DNA of 64,000 nucleotides from Flammula alnicola (GCA_015499995.1 JADNRV010000015.1:124001-188000), one strand, 5' to 3'. Numbered from the stretch's first letter, positions 35,413-49,025 are shown. Made by a program: numbers and translations. The notes: generated by a model not told the origin, from the sequence alone.

Positions 35413-36181
35413 ATGGACAACAGGTCCAGCACCTATCTCACAGTTGCGGCTGTCACTCTTGCAGCAGGGGTTGCCGCTTATGCCGTTTACTTCGACTACA
35501 AACGTAGGAATGATGCGGAATTCCGCAAAAAACTCAGTACGTGTCTTTCAACCCGATTCACGTTTCACCCTAACGTACCTCTGTAGAAAAAGAGAAAAAG
35601 CGCGTCCAGAAAGTAGTTGCTGAGACCAAGCAGAGTGAAGCATCGTCTTCAACAACCAGTGGCGTCACTCCTGCTTCCCTTCGAGAGGCTATTCAACAAA
35701 TCAGGACCGAGGAGGGCCCCAGGACACCTCAGGAACAAGAACAATTTTTCATGACCCAAGTCGCCATCGGTGAAAAGCTTGCCGGTGAAGGTGCGTAACT
35801 ATTTCGAAAGTGCAGGATACGTGTCTGACCATCATGTAGGACCTCAATCCTATCTGCCTGCCGCCATGGCATTCTTCCGGGCGCTCCGGGTGTACCCTGC
35901 ACCAGTGGAACTTATCGTAATCTATGAAAAGACCATAATTGAACCTGTTTTCAAAGTATGTGATTCTCTGGTCCACTTACAGAATCTTTTTGCTCAAAAT
36001 TATTTAGCTGATCATGGATCTGACTTCACTGGACGTAAGTAATCCTACTTCCCCGTTGGTGGAAAGTGTGGTTCTCGACGGTCTCGACGAGGAAACCAGC
36101 CCGATAAGGGGTCCGCCCTCTGAGGCTTCTTCGCAAGAGTGGGATAGAATCACAGACCCCGATTCTCATATATCGGCCTAA
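35413..36181 (+). CDS. TOM20: TOM20 mitochondrial import receptor (isoform retaining the long intron)
   Basis: Role (family knowledge): outer-membrane receptor that recognises mitochondrial presequences. Seen: exons 35413-35536, 35587-35790, 35840-35955 and 36008 onwards, joined in phase. An N-terminal anchor (STYLTVAAVTLAAGVAAYAV) is followed by YFDYKRRNDAEFRKKL and a basic KKEKKRVQK stretch. TPQEQEQFFMTQVAIGEKLA and SYLPAAMAFFRALRVYPAPV, with VELIVIYEKTIIEPVF, form the TPR-like presequence-binding domain. If the GTAAGT at 36035 is not used, the frame runs on through SPIRGPPSEASSQEWDRITD to a stop at 36179-36181, giving a normal-sized TOM20 of about 200 residues whose acidic tail looks like that of other basidiomycete TOM20s as I remember them. 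If it is used, the protein continues into the SET exons (separate entry). No start upstream of 35413 is better. Confidence 0.85.
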
Positions 36182-37887
36182 ATGCTGGTGGGAACTGCTT
36201 GTATCTTGATGGAATACGTCATATTTTGCTATGCGTGTGGCACCTACTCTCCAAAGACATAGAAGAGGGTGCAGGCCGAGGAAGGACATGCGACTTTGTA
36301 GGGCAAATACAAGCATCCTTATCCTTCCGCATCTTCTCCTATATCAACTTCTGCTCTTTCTCACCAACCGTTGCAACACCTGTTCTAATATATTTGTTGC
36401 ATATCCGCGTCCGATGTCCACTCTATCCAGGTGAAATACCGAATCGAAGGTGAGCCGTGAATGATTCTCTGAAAGTACAACACAAACTTAGTAATCTACT
36501 GCGTTTGCTCCGCAGCCTACTATGATTTCTTCCCGCCAAAGCGGATGAACGTCTCTGTTGAGGTGCGAGAAACAACCCAAGGTCAAGGTGCCCGGCAAGT
36601 GCTCGTTGCGAGCAAGGACTTTGCTGCAGGAGAAGTCATTTATAAGGTTCCATTCTCAAACTAGCTTTTCAATACCGACAAAGACTAAGAAACATCTTGT
36701 ATCATAGGAATTCCCTGTCGTCACTGCCTTGGACGCCGATCTACAGACAAAAGGAACATACTGCGGCCAATGTCTCCGTCCCATCGAGCCCGAGATGTCA
36801 CTCCAGATGCCTAAGGATACCAGCACCAGCGCATTCCACCTCACTTACTGCTCCAAGGCGTGCATGCTCGCCTCCAAGAAACAATCACAGTCGCTCCTCT
36901 TCACTCTCGACCCGCCCTTGCCCCCTGAGATTCCATCTGCGCTGCCACCCCCAGTTGCACAGGAAGCCCGCCGAGAAGCACAAGCCAAATTCGCCGAATA
37001 TATCAAAAAATCAGGCAAATCTTCACCTTTGCTCGTCGCCCGATTTATTGCACGACAGGTCGCGGGCGAGACGCAGAAACTGGCGCAGGCTACATCCCCC
37101 AGTGCGAATTCCAGCGCGGCAGAGGGCGACTTCACGGACGCAGAGGAGCAGGCGGAGAAGTACGTTCTGGCAGATCATTTAGAGCGCTTGCGGTACTTGG
37201 AGGTCGTTCCGAACAAGGAAGAGACCGAGTTGCTTGCGAAGGTCCTCCAAACTGCCCTGCCTGGCTTAGAAGAATTTATTACACCAGAGAAATACGCTAC
37301 GTTTACCGGTAAGATGGCATATAATGCTTTCGGTGTCTGCTTCGGTGGAGGTCGCGATGACAAGGTTCATATCTCATCTCTTTCTCGTTCTATCATACCC
37401 TGGCTTACCCCTGCCATTAGCCCGAACCTACTTGCCGTCCCGAGGAAGTCGAGAAGACCCGCACTCCCTACGGCACTCAACGCCAAATCGGCAGCGCCCT
37501 TTAACTGTCTCGTCCTACTTGACCCATTCTTGCCAACCTTCCGCGCGACCATCCTTTAGCTCTGGCACCGCCGAGATTTCCATCATCGCCAACCGCGACT
37601 TGAAGAAGGGCGACGTCCTCACAATCGCCTTCGTCGACGTCGTCCAGCATGCAGACGAATCCGTCATTGAGTGCAGACGCAGGAGGCGGATCGAGCTTGC
37701 GAGAGGATGGCGGTTCTCGTGTGGCTGTGAGCGCTGTATCGAGGAGGGCAAAACAATGTCCTTGGAAGAGAAGGGCGGTGCCAGCGACGAGCAGAAGGAT
37801 GAGTCCAAAGTCGAGGACTCGGTAAAGAACTACGCAGTGGGACATGTGGCAAGCCAGGCTCAAGAGCCTGGAAACACCATTGATTAA
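35413..37887 (+). CDS. Predicted TOM20-SET/MYND fusion isoform (SET-domain part 36431-37887)
   Basis: The SET-domain part has no good start codon of its own near its first exons. Its first exon (36431-36449, 19 nt, VKYRIE) is phase 0 and fits exactly to the TOM20 exon ending LTSLD at 36034, across a 396-nt intron. Then follow YYDFFPPKRMNVSVEV, GARQVLVASKDFAAGEVIYK, a MYND-like cysteine segment (CGQCLRPIE and LTYCSKACM), TGKMAYNAFGV, SSYLTHSCQPSARPSF (the Asn/Thr-His-Ser-Cys SET motif), ISIIANRDLKKGDVLTIAFV and the post-SET FSCGCERC. SMYD-like enzymes methylate lysines, so this part is predicted to be a lysine methyltransferase, substrate unknown. One base seems to be missing in the T run at 37500-37502, which otherwise ends the frame at 37559. 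A separate SET gene with a start in the 396-nt intron is the alternative. The fusion is inference from splice phase. Confidence 0.65.
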
Positions 37888-38650
37888 TTAATGGTCAAGC
37901 CTTGCAAAAGAATGTCAGTTCATGTCTTGAATCATCTAGTACGTTTATCTATCACTATTAGTTGACTCGTGTGTTCTTCTGCTCTTTCGCTGAGTCATCT
38001 TATAGTAAAAGTAATTACATTAAATTATCAACAATGGCTTATCGCCGTCATCTTCTCGACAAATATTACATCGTTCTGCCAATGCACAAACAACCCTTAC
38101 TCGTAATATAATCTGTGATAGCACATGGACCAAAATACAAATGCCATTGCAATTGCAAGTAAAGATGTTGGAAAGTGCAGTAGATGCTATTAAACATACA
38201 AGTAGTATAGCAGGCCAATAACTATTTTAATAAAGCGCGAATTTGAGGGGCACTTGGAGCTAGATAGCGCGAAGGATTGATAGAAAGATGGATGATTTGG
38301 GGGGCAACAAAAGGCGGCTCACACAAAGCATTAGTCTGAGGGCCTGCAGATGTGACGTAATACAATGCGAAAATGCGAAACAAGAGATATGCGCGGAGGA
38401 AAAAAATAATGTACGACTGGATGATATGACAAAAGTCAGTGATGCAGAAATTGTGGGTAGAAACAAAGCTATTAATGAAAATCAAGTTGTACCAATACCG
38501 ACGATGAGCAGCAACCACCATTGTTCATTGTACTCTCTTATGAAAGAGGCAACGGCGTCGTTCGGCGTGGAATGGGAGTCACTCCATGTGCCGCATGCCT
38601 TGGGGTTTCTCGTCGTTAAAAACAAACCAGGACGGTTGATTGTCCTAGTA
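37888..38650. other. Convergent intergenic region, nothing recognised
   Basis: About 760 AT-rich bases between two convergent stop codons. The short ORFs here have no family signal. Confidence 0.4.
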
Positions 38651-41460
38651 TTATGCCAGACTTCTCCACATGCCCTCTCCAGGCAGTTCACTTCGAGCTT
38701 GAAGAATTTTCAAAGCTTGCTTACGGCCCTTCTCGCCGGCGTCGTCGATCTTGGGCTGGTCGTGTTCACTCTCCTCGCTTGCTACCTCCTCCTCGTCTTC
38801 CTCAGTGGCAAAGTCAAGAATACCAGGGTCCATAGAACGGAACCGATCTCGCTCAGCATATACTGCCTTACGAATAGCAGTAGATGAGACGACTTTGTTG
38901 CCAGGGCCTAGAGAAGTATTTGCTTCGGAGAGGACAGTCGGAGGTCGGTAAGAAGCAAGACTGAGCGTTTCTCGTGGCCGATTGCGGATGACCATATCGA
39001 CTGGCATCGACCCAGGCAGACCGCGGAGCTTTGCATAGTCAGAATCTATGATTGGTGAGAGTGGTGCCGTTAGCACTCAAAAGATGGCGGGCAAAAGAAG
39101 AATTCTTACTGTCTTTGTCTTCGGCAGACTGTTTAGATCTCAGCTTCGACCCCATGAGCTTGGCAGCACTGACAGAGGCAGTACTCGACAAGCCCTCGTC
39201 GCTTTCCCCTTCCCCTTCCTCGGGTATACCGGAATGTTCAATATTATCTTTAGAGTCCTGTCGACGCGTAAAGGTTTGCCAGGCTTTGCTTTCGGGTGTC
39301 CAGGCTCCGCGATGGCTCGGGGTGTCAGCCGCCACTAGTTTCAAAATCACGGCATCGTTCGCGGTCACAGGGATCTGCGACGAGGATGGAATGGCACGGT
39401 ATGGAGTGTCAGAGTGGTTGGTATTTGCAACCGTTTTCGGTAAATTAAGCATCATACTCTGTGAGAAAGAGTCAACACCTGGCTGGCTCCGCATCGGTCG
39501 AATATGCGAAGGATTTGGCAAGGAAGATGGCCGAAGCAACGAGAATGTTTCATGTGCGGCGTTATTATGCGGGCGCGTATTCCGAGGTCGTACTGGGCGA
39601 GCCACTGGCTGGTCGAGGAGAGGTAGGGTAGCCTGTGTTGCGACTGACAGTAGTTTTGCGCCTTCTCCATCTTCCAAATCTTCCAGAGCAAAAACCATAG
39701 GATGTTCAGTGCCATTGGCGCCTTCCCCGTGTTTCTCCTCCTTATCACTCTGGATAGTAACCACAGCCGGCTCGACATCGAAGGTGACCTTTCTCTTCCC
39801 TTTATCGCGAGCACGTGACGGAGTAGTCTCGCCTTCTGGCTTCGGACCATCCGCGGCGGCTGATAGGGAACCCCCAGACTGGACCTCAACAGGCTTCTTG
39901 GTTCCATTAGTGCTCAGACTCGGGTTTGCATGTGATGGCTCAGCCTCCTGAGTGTGCTTGGCTGCTTCGGCTCCCTGTTGCTTCTTCAGTGCTTCTTCTT
40001 GGCTACGTTTATAACGCGTCATATCCTCCTCGAGGTTGACGAAGTACCTGTAGCTTGCCTGAGTGTTGAGATTATCATCAATATTTCGCTTAAACTGTAA
40101 AACATTAGAGCCCTCCGCCTTAGGCGCAGTTTGCACGAGTGTCGAGGACACTGAACGGGGTGTCGACAAGGTCCCACTTGAGCTTGAACCGACCGAGGAC
40201 GAGCGATCCTGGAGATCTCTCGGATGGTAAAACTTCGAGGTTGCTAATGACGCCGAAAGACCGGACACCCGCGGAGCAGAGGACGATGGAGCAATTGACA
40301 AGGGAGAAACAGGCAGCGGAACGAAACTCCGAACCGTTACCGATGAAGAAACCTGCGAAGGACTGGCTAAGCCGTTCGCTTGACTAGGACGTGAAGAAGA
40401 GCGCGTAATGTTCGACGCGCCATGAGTACGCTCTTGCTGTACTGTTTCCAGATTATGCCTGAAACTCTTCCACAAGGCTTCAACCTGACGTTTAAGTTCC
40501 TTCTCTTTCATCTCGATTCCGGCGGTCTCGGCGTTTACGAAATCCGCGACACGCTGCTCAGCAGCTGCACGTAATTCCTGGGAATCTTTGCTCGCGAGTC
40601 CTGCCAAATGAACAAAGATGGGATGCGAGGATGTAAAGGGAGGTGGTAGGAATAGTGGCCGCAGGTCCGAAAGATACGTCGGCTTCTGCGCCTCAGGTGA
40701 CGGAGTCGTTTGATGGCTGAGTGCCTCTTCGCCTATTTCTGGCGACTCGGGAGATGGAGATGAAGTTGGTGGCAAAGCAACAGAGAAAAGAGACGCGTAT
40801 GAAGAAGAACTTTCTGTTTCAGAGATTCCGTTCGCAACCTAATGCAAAATGAAATGAGTCAGATCATGTCAAGGACTCTCGACTCTCGCACCGAGCGCAA
40901 TGAACCAGAGGAGTAATTGCGCCTCCTGGTTGCGGCTACAAGCCCACAGAAAGAGCGGTCTCTCTTGCTCATTTTTTAGACTTAGAATGGGGTTACTTAC
41001 TATGCTGTCTTTATGCACATCGATCCAACCGCTGGCGCTCTTCATGATCTCGTGCTCCACCCAGTCTTCTGTCGGGAACAGAGTTGATTCATTCCCTTCG
41101 ACATCCAGTGAGATGACGTGGCGCACACGATACACAGCTAGACCGCAAAAAAGGCACGTTAGTGCAGTGAACCGAGAATATTTCGAGGTCCCGGGTATTG
41201 GTTCGCCCTTCAAGGGAAGCCTAATGGTGACCTGGGGGTGGACCTAAAAAAGGGAAAAGATATATAGATACGTTCGGATTTTTTTTTCGAGATGAAAGAC
41301 GCACGGCAGAAATACCATCTTCCTTAACAAAAACTGGGGTATAAATGGGGTCGCGAGTGTACTCTGGTGGGGATGAAGGGGGTGTCGATGACGTTATGCG
41401 AACATTGAGACACTTGCAGGCATATTGAGTTGTCTGCAAGTCCTTATTGTCGCTGGCCAT
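38651..41460 (-). CDS. Uncharacterised protein with Cys-rich N-terminus and long disordered region
   Basis: Not recognised. The start at 41460 reads MASDNKDLQTTQYACKCLNV; the first intron (GTGCGT donor near 41307) leads into VHPQVTIRLPLKGEPIPG and TCLFCGLAVYRVRHVISLD. The CKC and CLFC pairs could bind one metal ion as a small zinc fold. A segment around IMKSASGWIDVHKDSI follows, then a hydrophobic-helical block at about 40915. The remaining ~700 residues (40775-38651) are S/P/T-rich, with one charged coiled-coil-like stretch (ETAGIEMKEKELKRQVEALW) and a second at YFVNLEEDMTRYKRSQEEAL. The C-terminus is more ordered (DSDYAKLRGLPGSMPVDMVI, SLASYRPPTVLSE) and is very acidic before the stop. No neighbour gives a functional hint. 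The disordered exon is one long open frame, which makes the gene itself secure. Confidence 0.7.
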
Positions 41461-41805
41461 GAGACGGCTATGTTCTCAGCGACGTTTGGACTGGAGTGTG
41501 TTGTGGGCGTCGGACGTGGTTTTGTGTCAACTCTCAAGGCGGGTCCGGATCGGGGTCCCGGACCTCAAAGCGGATACCGAATCGGAGATTGAAAGGACAC
41601 ATCCCTTTCATTGTTCGCCATATCGCTCACATCGCCCTCCATCCCATCGATCTCACCGGTCATGCTCCGTCCAGACCGACTGTCATACATTAAAGCATCC
41701 CCACTCAGTATAGTACTACATTCACATATGTTTTTCTCTAAGCACACGCAGGCTTCTCATTTCCCCGAGGAAATGTCTCGCGCCATTCTTAGCCCTCCAT
41801 GACCT
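41461..41805. other. Intergenic region
   Basis: 345 bp between the stop of the CLPTM1-like gene and the start of the uncharacterised minus-strand gene, both on the minus strand. It must hold the 3' UTR of the former and the promoter of the latter. Nothing specific is seen. Confidence 0.35.
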
Positions 41806-44709
41806 CTACTTGGTCTTCTTGCTTTCCTGTTCAGTAGCATCGACATCCGCGGCTAATACTTGACCGTATTCATTCACGCGTTTCGGGTCAATGCGATAAA
41901 TCCAGCGCTGTATGCAACCGGTTAGCGCGTGATGTGGTTACAAGTTGCCACGAAATGACACACCTGATACAGGAAGACGAGAAACACGACATCATCTCTA
42001 GAATACATTATACAATCCCGGCATTTGTCAATCGCAAAATCATTTATATACCGGAGAGACCACAGTACCGGAAACAGGCCAGGCGATGCAGGAATGGCAT
42101 CTTGATACAGAATCTATCAGGTTGACCACATAAATACCCCGCATAATTTGTCTAGACCGTGAAACATCTTACGCAAAGAAGTCGTCGACAACCGTCGACA
42201 AGGTCTTATACACCATTGCCTTCATAGGCATGTGCGCCACACTCTGCGTGACAAAAATACGATATATAAGTACCCCCAAAATATGACATGTGAAGATATC
42301 GTGAACCTTAAGTTTATAGTTGATGATCAGCTGAGGAACGAGTTGTGCCTGCGCAATAAATGAGCATGATTAGTGAGTCATCTCTTGGTGTTTCATGGAT
42401 ACACTTACGAAACCAAACATGTAGACGAAGGACGTAAGCGTTGAGATAACGAAGCTATACCATCCTCTATGCGACTCATAAATGAGCGAATAAACAGTAT
42501 AACCGGCCAGCAGGGGAATTGCCACGTATGAGACATAGCGGAAAGCCAATTTATCATATCTGTTCACACCGCGGTCAATTCAACGCCACTGGAAGAACGG
42601 TTGCATTCCCGAAACACTTACTCTTGAGTTTTCTTCTCATCTTCGCTAAGAATGTGCTTGTCTGCGGGGAAGCGACGTCATCAAGTGATTCGCTTCCGGA
42701 AGACACGACATAACAAAAATACATACCTCGGATGTCAAATTTGTATGGAAGAAGAGACCCCGCTGGGGCGGGAATAATCTTGATGTCCACTGCTTTGGTG
42801 ATCTATTCGTGAATGGATGAGAAGCCCGTAGCGGAGAATTTAGTTTGTCGGAACATACCTTCCATGCTTCGATCACGACACCCATTCCAGACCCCAAGAG
42901 GATCATCCAGCTCGTGTTCTCGTTGTTGTCGATGAGGTAGAGCAGAATAATGGCTTGAACGAAGACATTGGTAACGATCTGCGTCACTGTACTTAAGGAT
43001 ATGTTGTATCAAAGGAAATGACGAAGACATACGGTTCTGTGGAAATATTGGGGTAAGCGCGATACTTGTCAGATAAAAAATAGACGATGCTTACCGGACA
43101 GATACCCCAACCATCTCTTTCTTTTGACGCCAATGTGACACATCCGACTTGAAGGCTAGCATCTCGAACCTGTGGTAGGCGATGGTTAAGAAGAAATAAT
43201 AAAGACCACAGGACTAAATGTAACACTCACAGAACATGCAACAAGCTGACCAGTGCGGTCAACCCCAAGAAGTAAGGATTGGTTTCCAACAGCATACGCT
43301 TCACTTCATCAATTTCGGCGCTAGAACCCTGCCCCTGCTGCTTTGCAGCCTCGGAAAAACCATGCGTCATCGATGCAAACATTTGGAATTTCATGTATGA
43401 CATGGGCTGGAACGTGATCTGAACAGGGAGAACGGGTGTCGTTTCGTTGATTTGGATGTAATGGGAACGAAGATTCCAGAACTCGTTAGGGAATACGATT
43501 GGTTTGTAAAAGCCTTGCCTGCCAGTGGCGTCGCGTTCGGCGGGTACCAGGAGAACATCTACGGCAATGATAAAATTAGCTAGGAAAAGGAGAGGATTAA
43601 GCGTATCTCACAGTCCCTGACTGGTGGTGGAAGGGTTGCATATGGAACCTTAGCTGCATCGGAAATCAGCGCCAAAGTAATGTTCTGTTAAAAAGCTCAG
43701 GAAATGTCCATGGTCTGAGAGCGTAAAGCGTACCTGATGCCAATGGGGGGCAATGACATCGGGCTACAAAATTGCTTTCAAGAAATGCAGAATAAAATGA
43801 AATTGACTCTGACATACCTCCTCGACCTCTTCTTCAGCTCCTGAGTCACTGCTCTTGAGAAGATTCTTCTCTTTCCTTACTTTGAGTCGGGCAAGGTATG
43901 GTGTAAGCACTACACAGAAAGTCAGTGGCGCTCCATTACCTACCAAGCCTAAACAACTCACGCTTTCGGACATGATGAATATGAGCAGCGTCATATGTAT
44001 CGCTCCTTGGGTCGGGATTTACACCATCTCTCGTTACAAATATATCTGCCCATAATGAACCATTTCTCAGTACGACCTAAGACAATTCCAACGCATCAAT
44101 CTCAGGTCAATTTCAAAGAAAATAAAAACTCACATCAGGGAACTTGACGTCAAAGTTGACTATGCGGTGGTCATTGTAGTCTCCATACGTGATATTATTC
44201 CAAACAAAATGCGGGAGGTCCTTATCTCTGTCCTCGCGGTATGCCGAGGTCCATTTCGAGAACACGTCGCCTTTGGGTGAGGTAGAGAGGTAGACGTGCA
44301 TGTCGAGGCTCAGACCGAGGGGCCAGTATGGCACAGCTTCGGCAGGCGGTAGAGTCCATGGGTCAACAGGAACTCGGTTTACAACTTGTCCTGAAGCATC
44401 CTTCACAGGAGCGACAGGTTCGGGGGTCTTGCTGCCAGTAAAGAATTGGTGGCTGGATGGAACGAAAAAGTCGCATCAGTTTCAGCACGGAGTCAAGGTA
44501 GAAGATTGAGCTGATCTATGTTCTCATACCTAGTTGTGTAACTGCCCATATCAAGAAGACTTGCTGTTAATTCCAAAAAAATTTGCACTTGGTTTGCGCA
44601 TTATATTTCATAGCACGTTCGTCAAACGCACCTGGCCAATCTTCATGCATTTCTGAAGTGTGGTCTCTTCCGGCTGACCTCGAGCTGGCGCAGCTGCAGG
44701 TTCAGGCAT
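41806..44709 (-). CDS. CLPTM1 family multi-pass membrane protein
   Basis: Role (family knowledge): human CLPTM1 is an ER/Golgi membrane protein that restrains receptor forward trafficking, and its paralogue CLPTM1L acts as a GPI-lipid scramblase; the fungal role is little known. Seen: start MPEPAAAPARGQPEETTLQK (44709), then DPWTLPPAEAVPYWPLGLSL, MHVYLSTSPKGDVFSKWTSA, FVWNNITYGDYNDHRIVNFD and SLWADIFVTRDG, which are the conserved lumenal domain. Further on are transmembrane segments at about 42990-42880 (IVTNVFVQAIILLYLIDN) and 42560-42420 (YVSYVAIPLLAGYTVYSLIY and WYSFVISTLTSFVYMFGF), and the conserved AQLVPQLIINYKLKSVAHMP near the C-terminus. The last exon ends RWIYRIDPKRVNEYGQVL then a K/E tail, stop 41806. 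About a dozen short introns split the gene. No signal-peptide cleavage site was assigned. Confidence 0.88.
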
Positions 44710-45086
44710 AGCTATTGAAGAGGTATAGAATAATACCTCGACGTAGTTCTAGACTGACAGCGGAAGTGTTGAAAGGAAACTTTGTGATTGCGCAATGAGG
44801 ACACAAAGCTTTCCGTGTCACTTTTCGGTCATTATCACACGGTCGTCCGAAAGTAGGGTGATCAAAATAAAAATAGCACGCCTGCTGGCGCGTCGACGTC
44901 GGCTGTGCAGAGGACAGGGGGTGAAGAATACGATAATGTAGAGTAGTAATAGGAAAAGTAAAGATATGTACTTATTGAAGGAGAAAGGTATTGTGTTAGT
45001 AAAAGCAGTAAGGTATGGCGGTGTACTGTCAGTGGTAAATTGGGTCCAGGTGAGATGTGCCTGGCGTGGACGGGAACGAAGGAGCG
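44710..45086. promoter_or_regulatory. Promoter region of the CLPTM1-like gene
   Basis: 377 bp between the start of the CLPTM1-like gene and the stop of the next minus-strand gene. Its right part is the 3' UTR of that gene. Nothing specific is seen. Confidence 0.35.
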
Positions 45087-45781
45087 CTACTTTCCGTAGG
45101 TACCGCTGAACTTGAATGTTCCCTCGGCAGACTTCCAGTGGATATTCACGTCGGAAGTGAGCCTAAGAGTGTCATAGCTGTTCGACGCCGACAAGTAAGC
45201 AACACTACCTAGCGCGACAAGGCTGTCGACTAAATTGACTTACCGAATGGAAACGTCTAGGTCTCCAATGAGCTCTTCGAATTTTTCTCGTGGCATTTTG
45301 GTCGTCTTGAAGGTCGGCGGTCCTTCTAGTCCAAGCAATACTCCGAAAACTTCTGGGTCGTTACACACGCCATCGTACATCCACTTGGCAGTACCAGCTT
45401 TGCAGGATGGTTTCCACTTGACAAGAAATCCAACGTGTCAGATTCGAGAAGAAGAAAATCGAGAAGACCTACTGTCAGTTGTTTGCGTATCCCACTTTTA
45501 GCGGCGTTCGCCAACTTCTCAGCAGCAGCCTCAAGTTCTTCGGGCGACTTGGCCTTCGGCTTCAGTGAATCCACCTCCTCTTCCAAGCCACGCGCGTATT
45601 GTGCAAGCTCCAATAGCATTTTACGCGTCGATGCCGGAGTATCCGGTAAGTCAAATCCTGACGCGTCCGCGAGGATGTTCTTGACTGTCTCAGCATGGAC
45701 AGCTGCGGCCATTTTGGCTTTCTTCGCAGCGGCTGTCGTGGTCGCGGTGCTCTTGCGTTTAGTGGCGGTGGTGGACGACAT
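45087..45781 (-). CDS. Small uncharacterised conserved-looking protein
   Basis: Not recognised. Three exons are supported: 45781 to about 45473, about 45424-45243, and a last one ending at 45087. The start MSSTTATKRKSTATTTAAAK is a basic, Ala/Thr-rich leader that could act as a nuclear localisation signal. A helical stretch follows (ILADASGFDLPDTPASTRKM and LLELAQYARGLEEEVDSL), the latter likely a short coiled coil. After splicing the C-terminus reads WKPSCKAGTAKWMYDGVCND, VFGVLLGLEGPPTFKTTKMP, KFEELIGDLDVSIRYDTLRL and VNIHWKSAEGTFKFSGTYGK, a compact beta-rich domain by appearance. Splice phases agree throughout and the stop follows the domain directly. Function is unknown; the neighbours (a membrane protein and an empty region) do not help. 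Confidence 0.65.
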
Positions 45782-47858
45782 TCTTGGATGCGAAGTTGGT
45801 AAAGTAGGATGAAAAGACGCGTCGAAAGTGTTTTGTTGAGGTAAAAAATCAGAATTAGAAAGAGAATTTAAATTTGGCGTGCGCGACGCGACATTTTAAA
45901 AAGGGTCCAACACGTGACGAACGCCGCCACCCAATAAATAAAATACCTGACAGGTTGCTGCAAGGTTTCTGGTTCTGGTCACCTACGGATATCATTTAAG
46001 CACGAGTAATATGTAGGGCATATTCTGAATTGTATCAAGACAGTATGTTAAGAATTGCTAGTAACAAGTCCTTTTTACTTCCCCCGAAGCCCTTAAGTAG
46101 AAGCTGCAGGACTGGCGCCGCCACACAATTACTTTAATCCCAAGACTGATTTTTTCGCATTAATATCTCGCTTGCATGCCTTTCAGATGTCCTACGGGTA
46201 CGGCCTTTTTATTATTATTATTCCATTTTATGTCCATTGAAGCTTTGCCTTATGTTGGACGACTCCGGTACGTAACTGTCTACTGTGAAGTCCCTGACTA
46301 CTCGACGGCGCAATTACTCGACTCTAGCGGCCTCCTAGGGGGCTCGCGCACGCAAAGTGCAGGTTTATGGGAGATATAGGTAGTGAGGGTACCGGCCTTT
46401 ATCCTCGCATTTCTTGCGAATATGTAGATAATTTCTTGTGTCAATCTGTAGCTATCATCCTAGCTATGCTTTATCGCAATTTCTGAATAACAACGCCTCG
46501 CCACCGTGAATATTGTTGGCCCTTCACCAATACGAAAATACAATGCAAGTACTTTAATTAGATTAAGATTTGAGGACTATAGACTTCGGCCGCCTTGTGA
46601 ATCAGTCTGTCTTTTAGATTCTAAAGGGAGACGTACGGACAAAGCCCGATTAATATTGAGTTGCGGATTGGGGCATAGTAGCGCCTTTAGGGATGTCCTG
46701 TTATGACACTGGCCTTTGTCCTCGAAATATGATTCCAAGGGACTATATTTTGGATTTTCCCGTCCCATCAAAAGGCCAACTTTAGCTTGAACCCTCAACC
46801 CAAATCAGTTGACGTCGCCAGCGCGCTGCGAACCAAGAAGACGTTGGGGCGCTCCGCATATCGTCGGAGACGAGATCAGGTGGCATGGCCGTGCCGTCAC
46901 CGGTACCATGAGATGCGGACCAGTGTGAAGCTCCTAAAACATCGGCGAAGAAAACGATGGTGTGTCGACATCTACACAGAAACATTGCCAATCAAAGTCA
47001 ATACCGTTTTTTGCACATCTTTGGAATAAAGTAATTGGAATACGAGTTGCACTCCAATTTCATCGGGATCATTGCCTTGTTTAGAGGACAGCCTTGTCGG
47101 GCCAATTAGAGTTGTAACCTACCCACCGGGAATCACACAGGAACGCCTACTTATAAATAATAAGCGCTCGTCCTCGTTACATCGAAGCCTTCGCATTGCG
47201 CATGGAAAGCACGGGCGCTTGAGGAAGGAGACAAATAGCCAAATTCGAGAAGAACTGAGAATGTGCCGAGACAAGAAGGTTACGCTTCTAGGGTGGATAT
47301 ATCTGGTCGATAATCATGGGTGATAGAATAGAATGGCGTGCGTGCAGATGAAGGCAGATGGTGATGCCTTTGATTAGAACTGGATGGAGAAACAACACAA
47401 GCACAGGAACTACCAAAGAGGGATAATTGTCTGTGCAAAGTATGCGTCTTTGTGCCGTTGCAATGTGCACTGAGCAAGGCAATGACAAGGTTAGCTATAG
47501 GCTGCAGAGGTCCTTGTCACGATCAGAATCTTCTCGAAGGATCGTTCAATTGTCAATAAAGAGTGTAAAAAAAAAACGGAGATGATATCGATGCAGCGGG
47601 GGAAGGAGTGATACTGTAGGCTGCGGAGCAGATACATAGTATCTCTGGAAGAAGCTGTTGGGGAATGCCTCCTAGAGCTGAGAAAGCCAAGGTCGACTGC
47701 GACGGACAGTCTGACGTCGTCAAGATAACGCTGGTTCGGGGATATCAAACTATCAAAACAGGACATGGAACATTCCATAGAGAAGGCACGTGAGCTAACC
47801 ACAACCCTTTGCCCAGCGATCCCGATCACGTGCCGAGTGGTATAACCCTCTGCCCAAG
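45782..47858. other. Gene-poor 2-kb region
   Basis: Only ORFs of less than about 120 codons and without family signal. A TTATTATTATT run lies near 46206-46219. The part beyond about 47830 is the promoter of the 14-3-3 gene. I could not recognise a transposon remnant, although the lack of genes would fit one. Confidence 0.4.
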
Positions 47859-47944
47859 TTGCTTTATTTCAGCTTGCCTTTTATTGCGTTTTTCTGCCCC
47901 ATCAACTCATCCTCAATCTATCAGGTCGTTCCCTGCACCACTAT

Positions 47945-48091
47945 CGTGAGTACAACCGTTCCCCGCCCCACACGTCGAGCTCATCCCCCGCCCTTAGTAC
48001 CAACCCCTTTCACCATCCCACCACCATCCATCCAACGTGCGTGTTCGACGCGTCGCTACGCGTTGTTGCTCGCGTGCTGACGTTTTTCTAG
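47945..48091 (+). other. 5' UTR intron of the 14-3-3 gene
   Basis: A GTGAGT donor at about 47945 and a CTGAC branch-like site followed by TTTTTCTAG at 48082-48091 predict an intron ending one base or less before the start codon at 48092. The leader exon upstream is C/T-rich. This is inferred from splice signals only. Confidence 0.55.
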
Positions 48092-49025
<934 letters not shown>

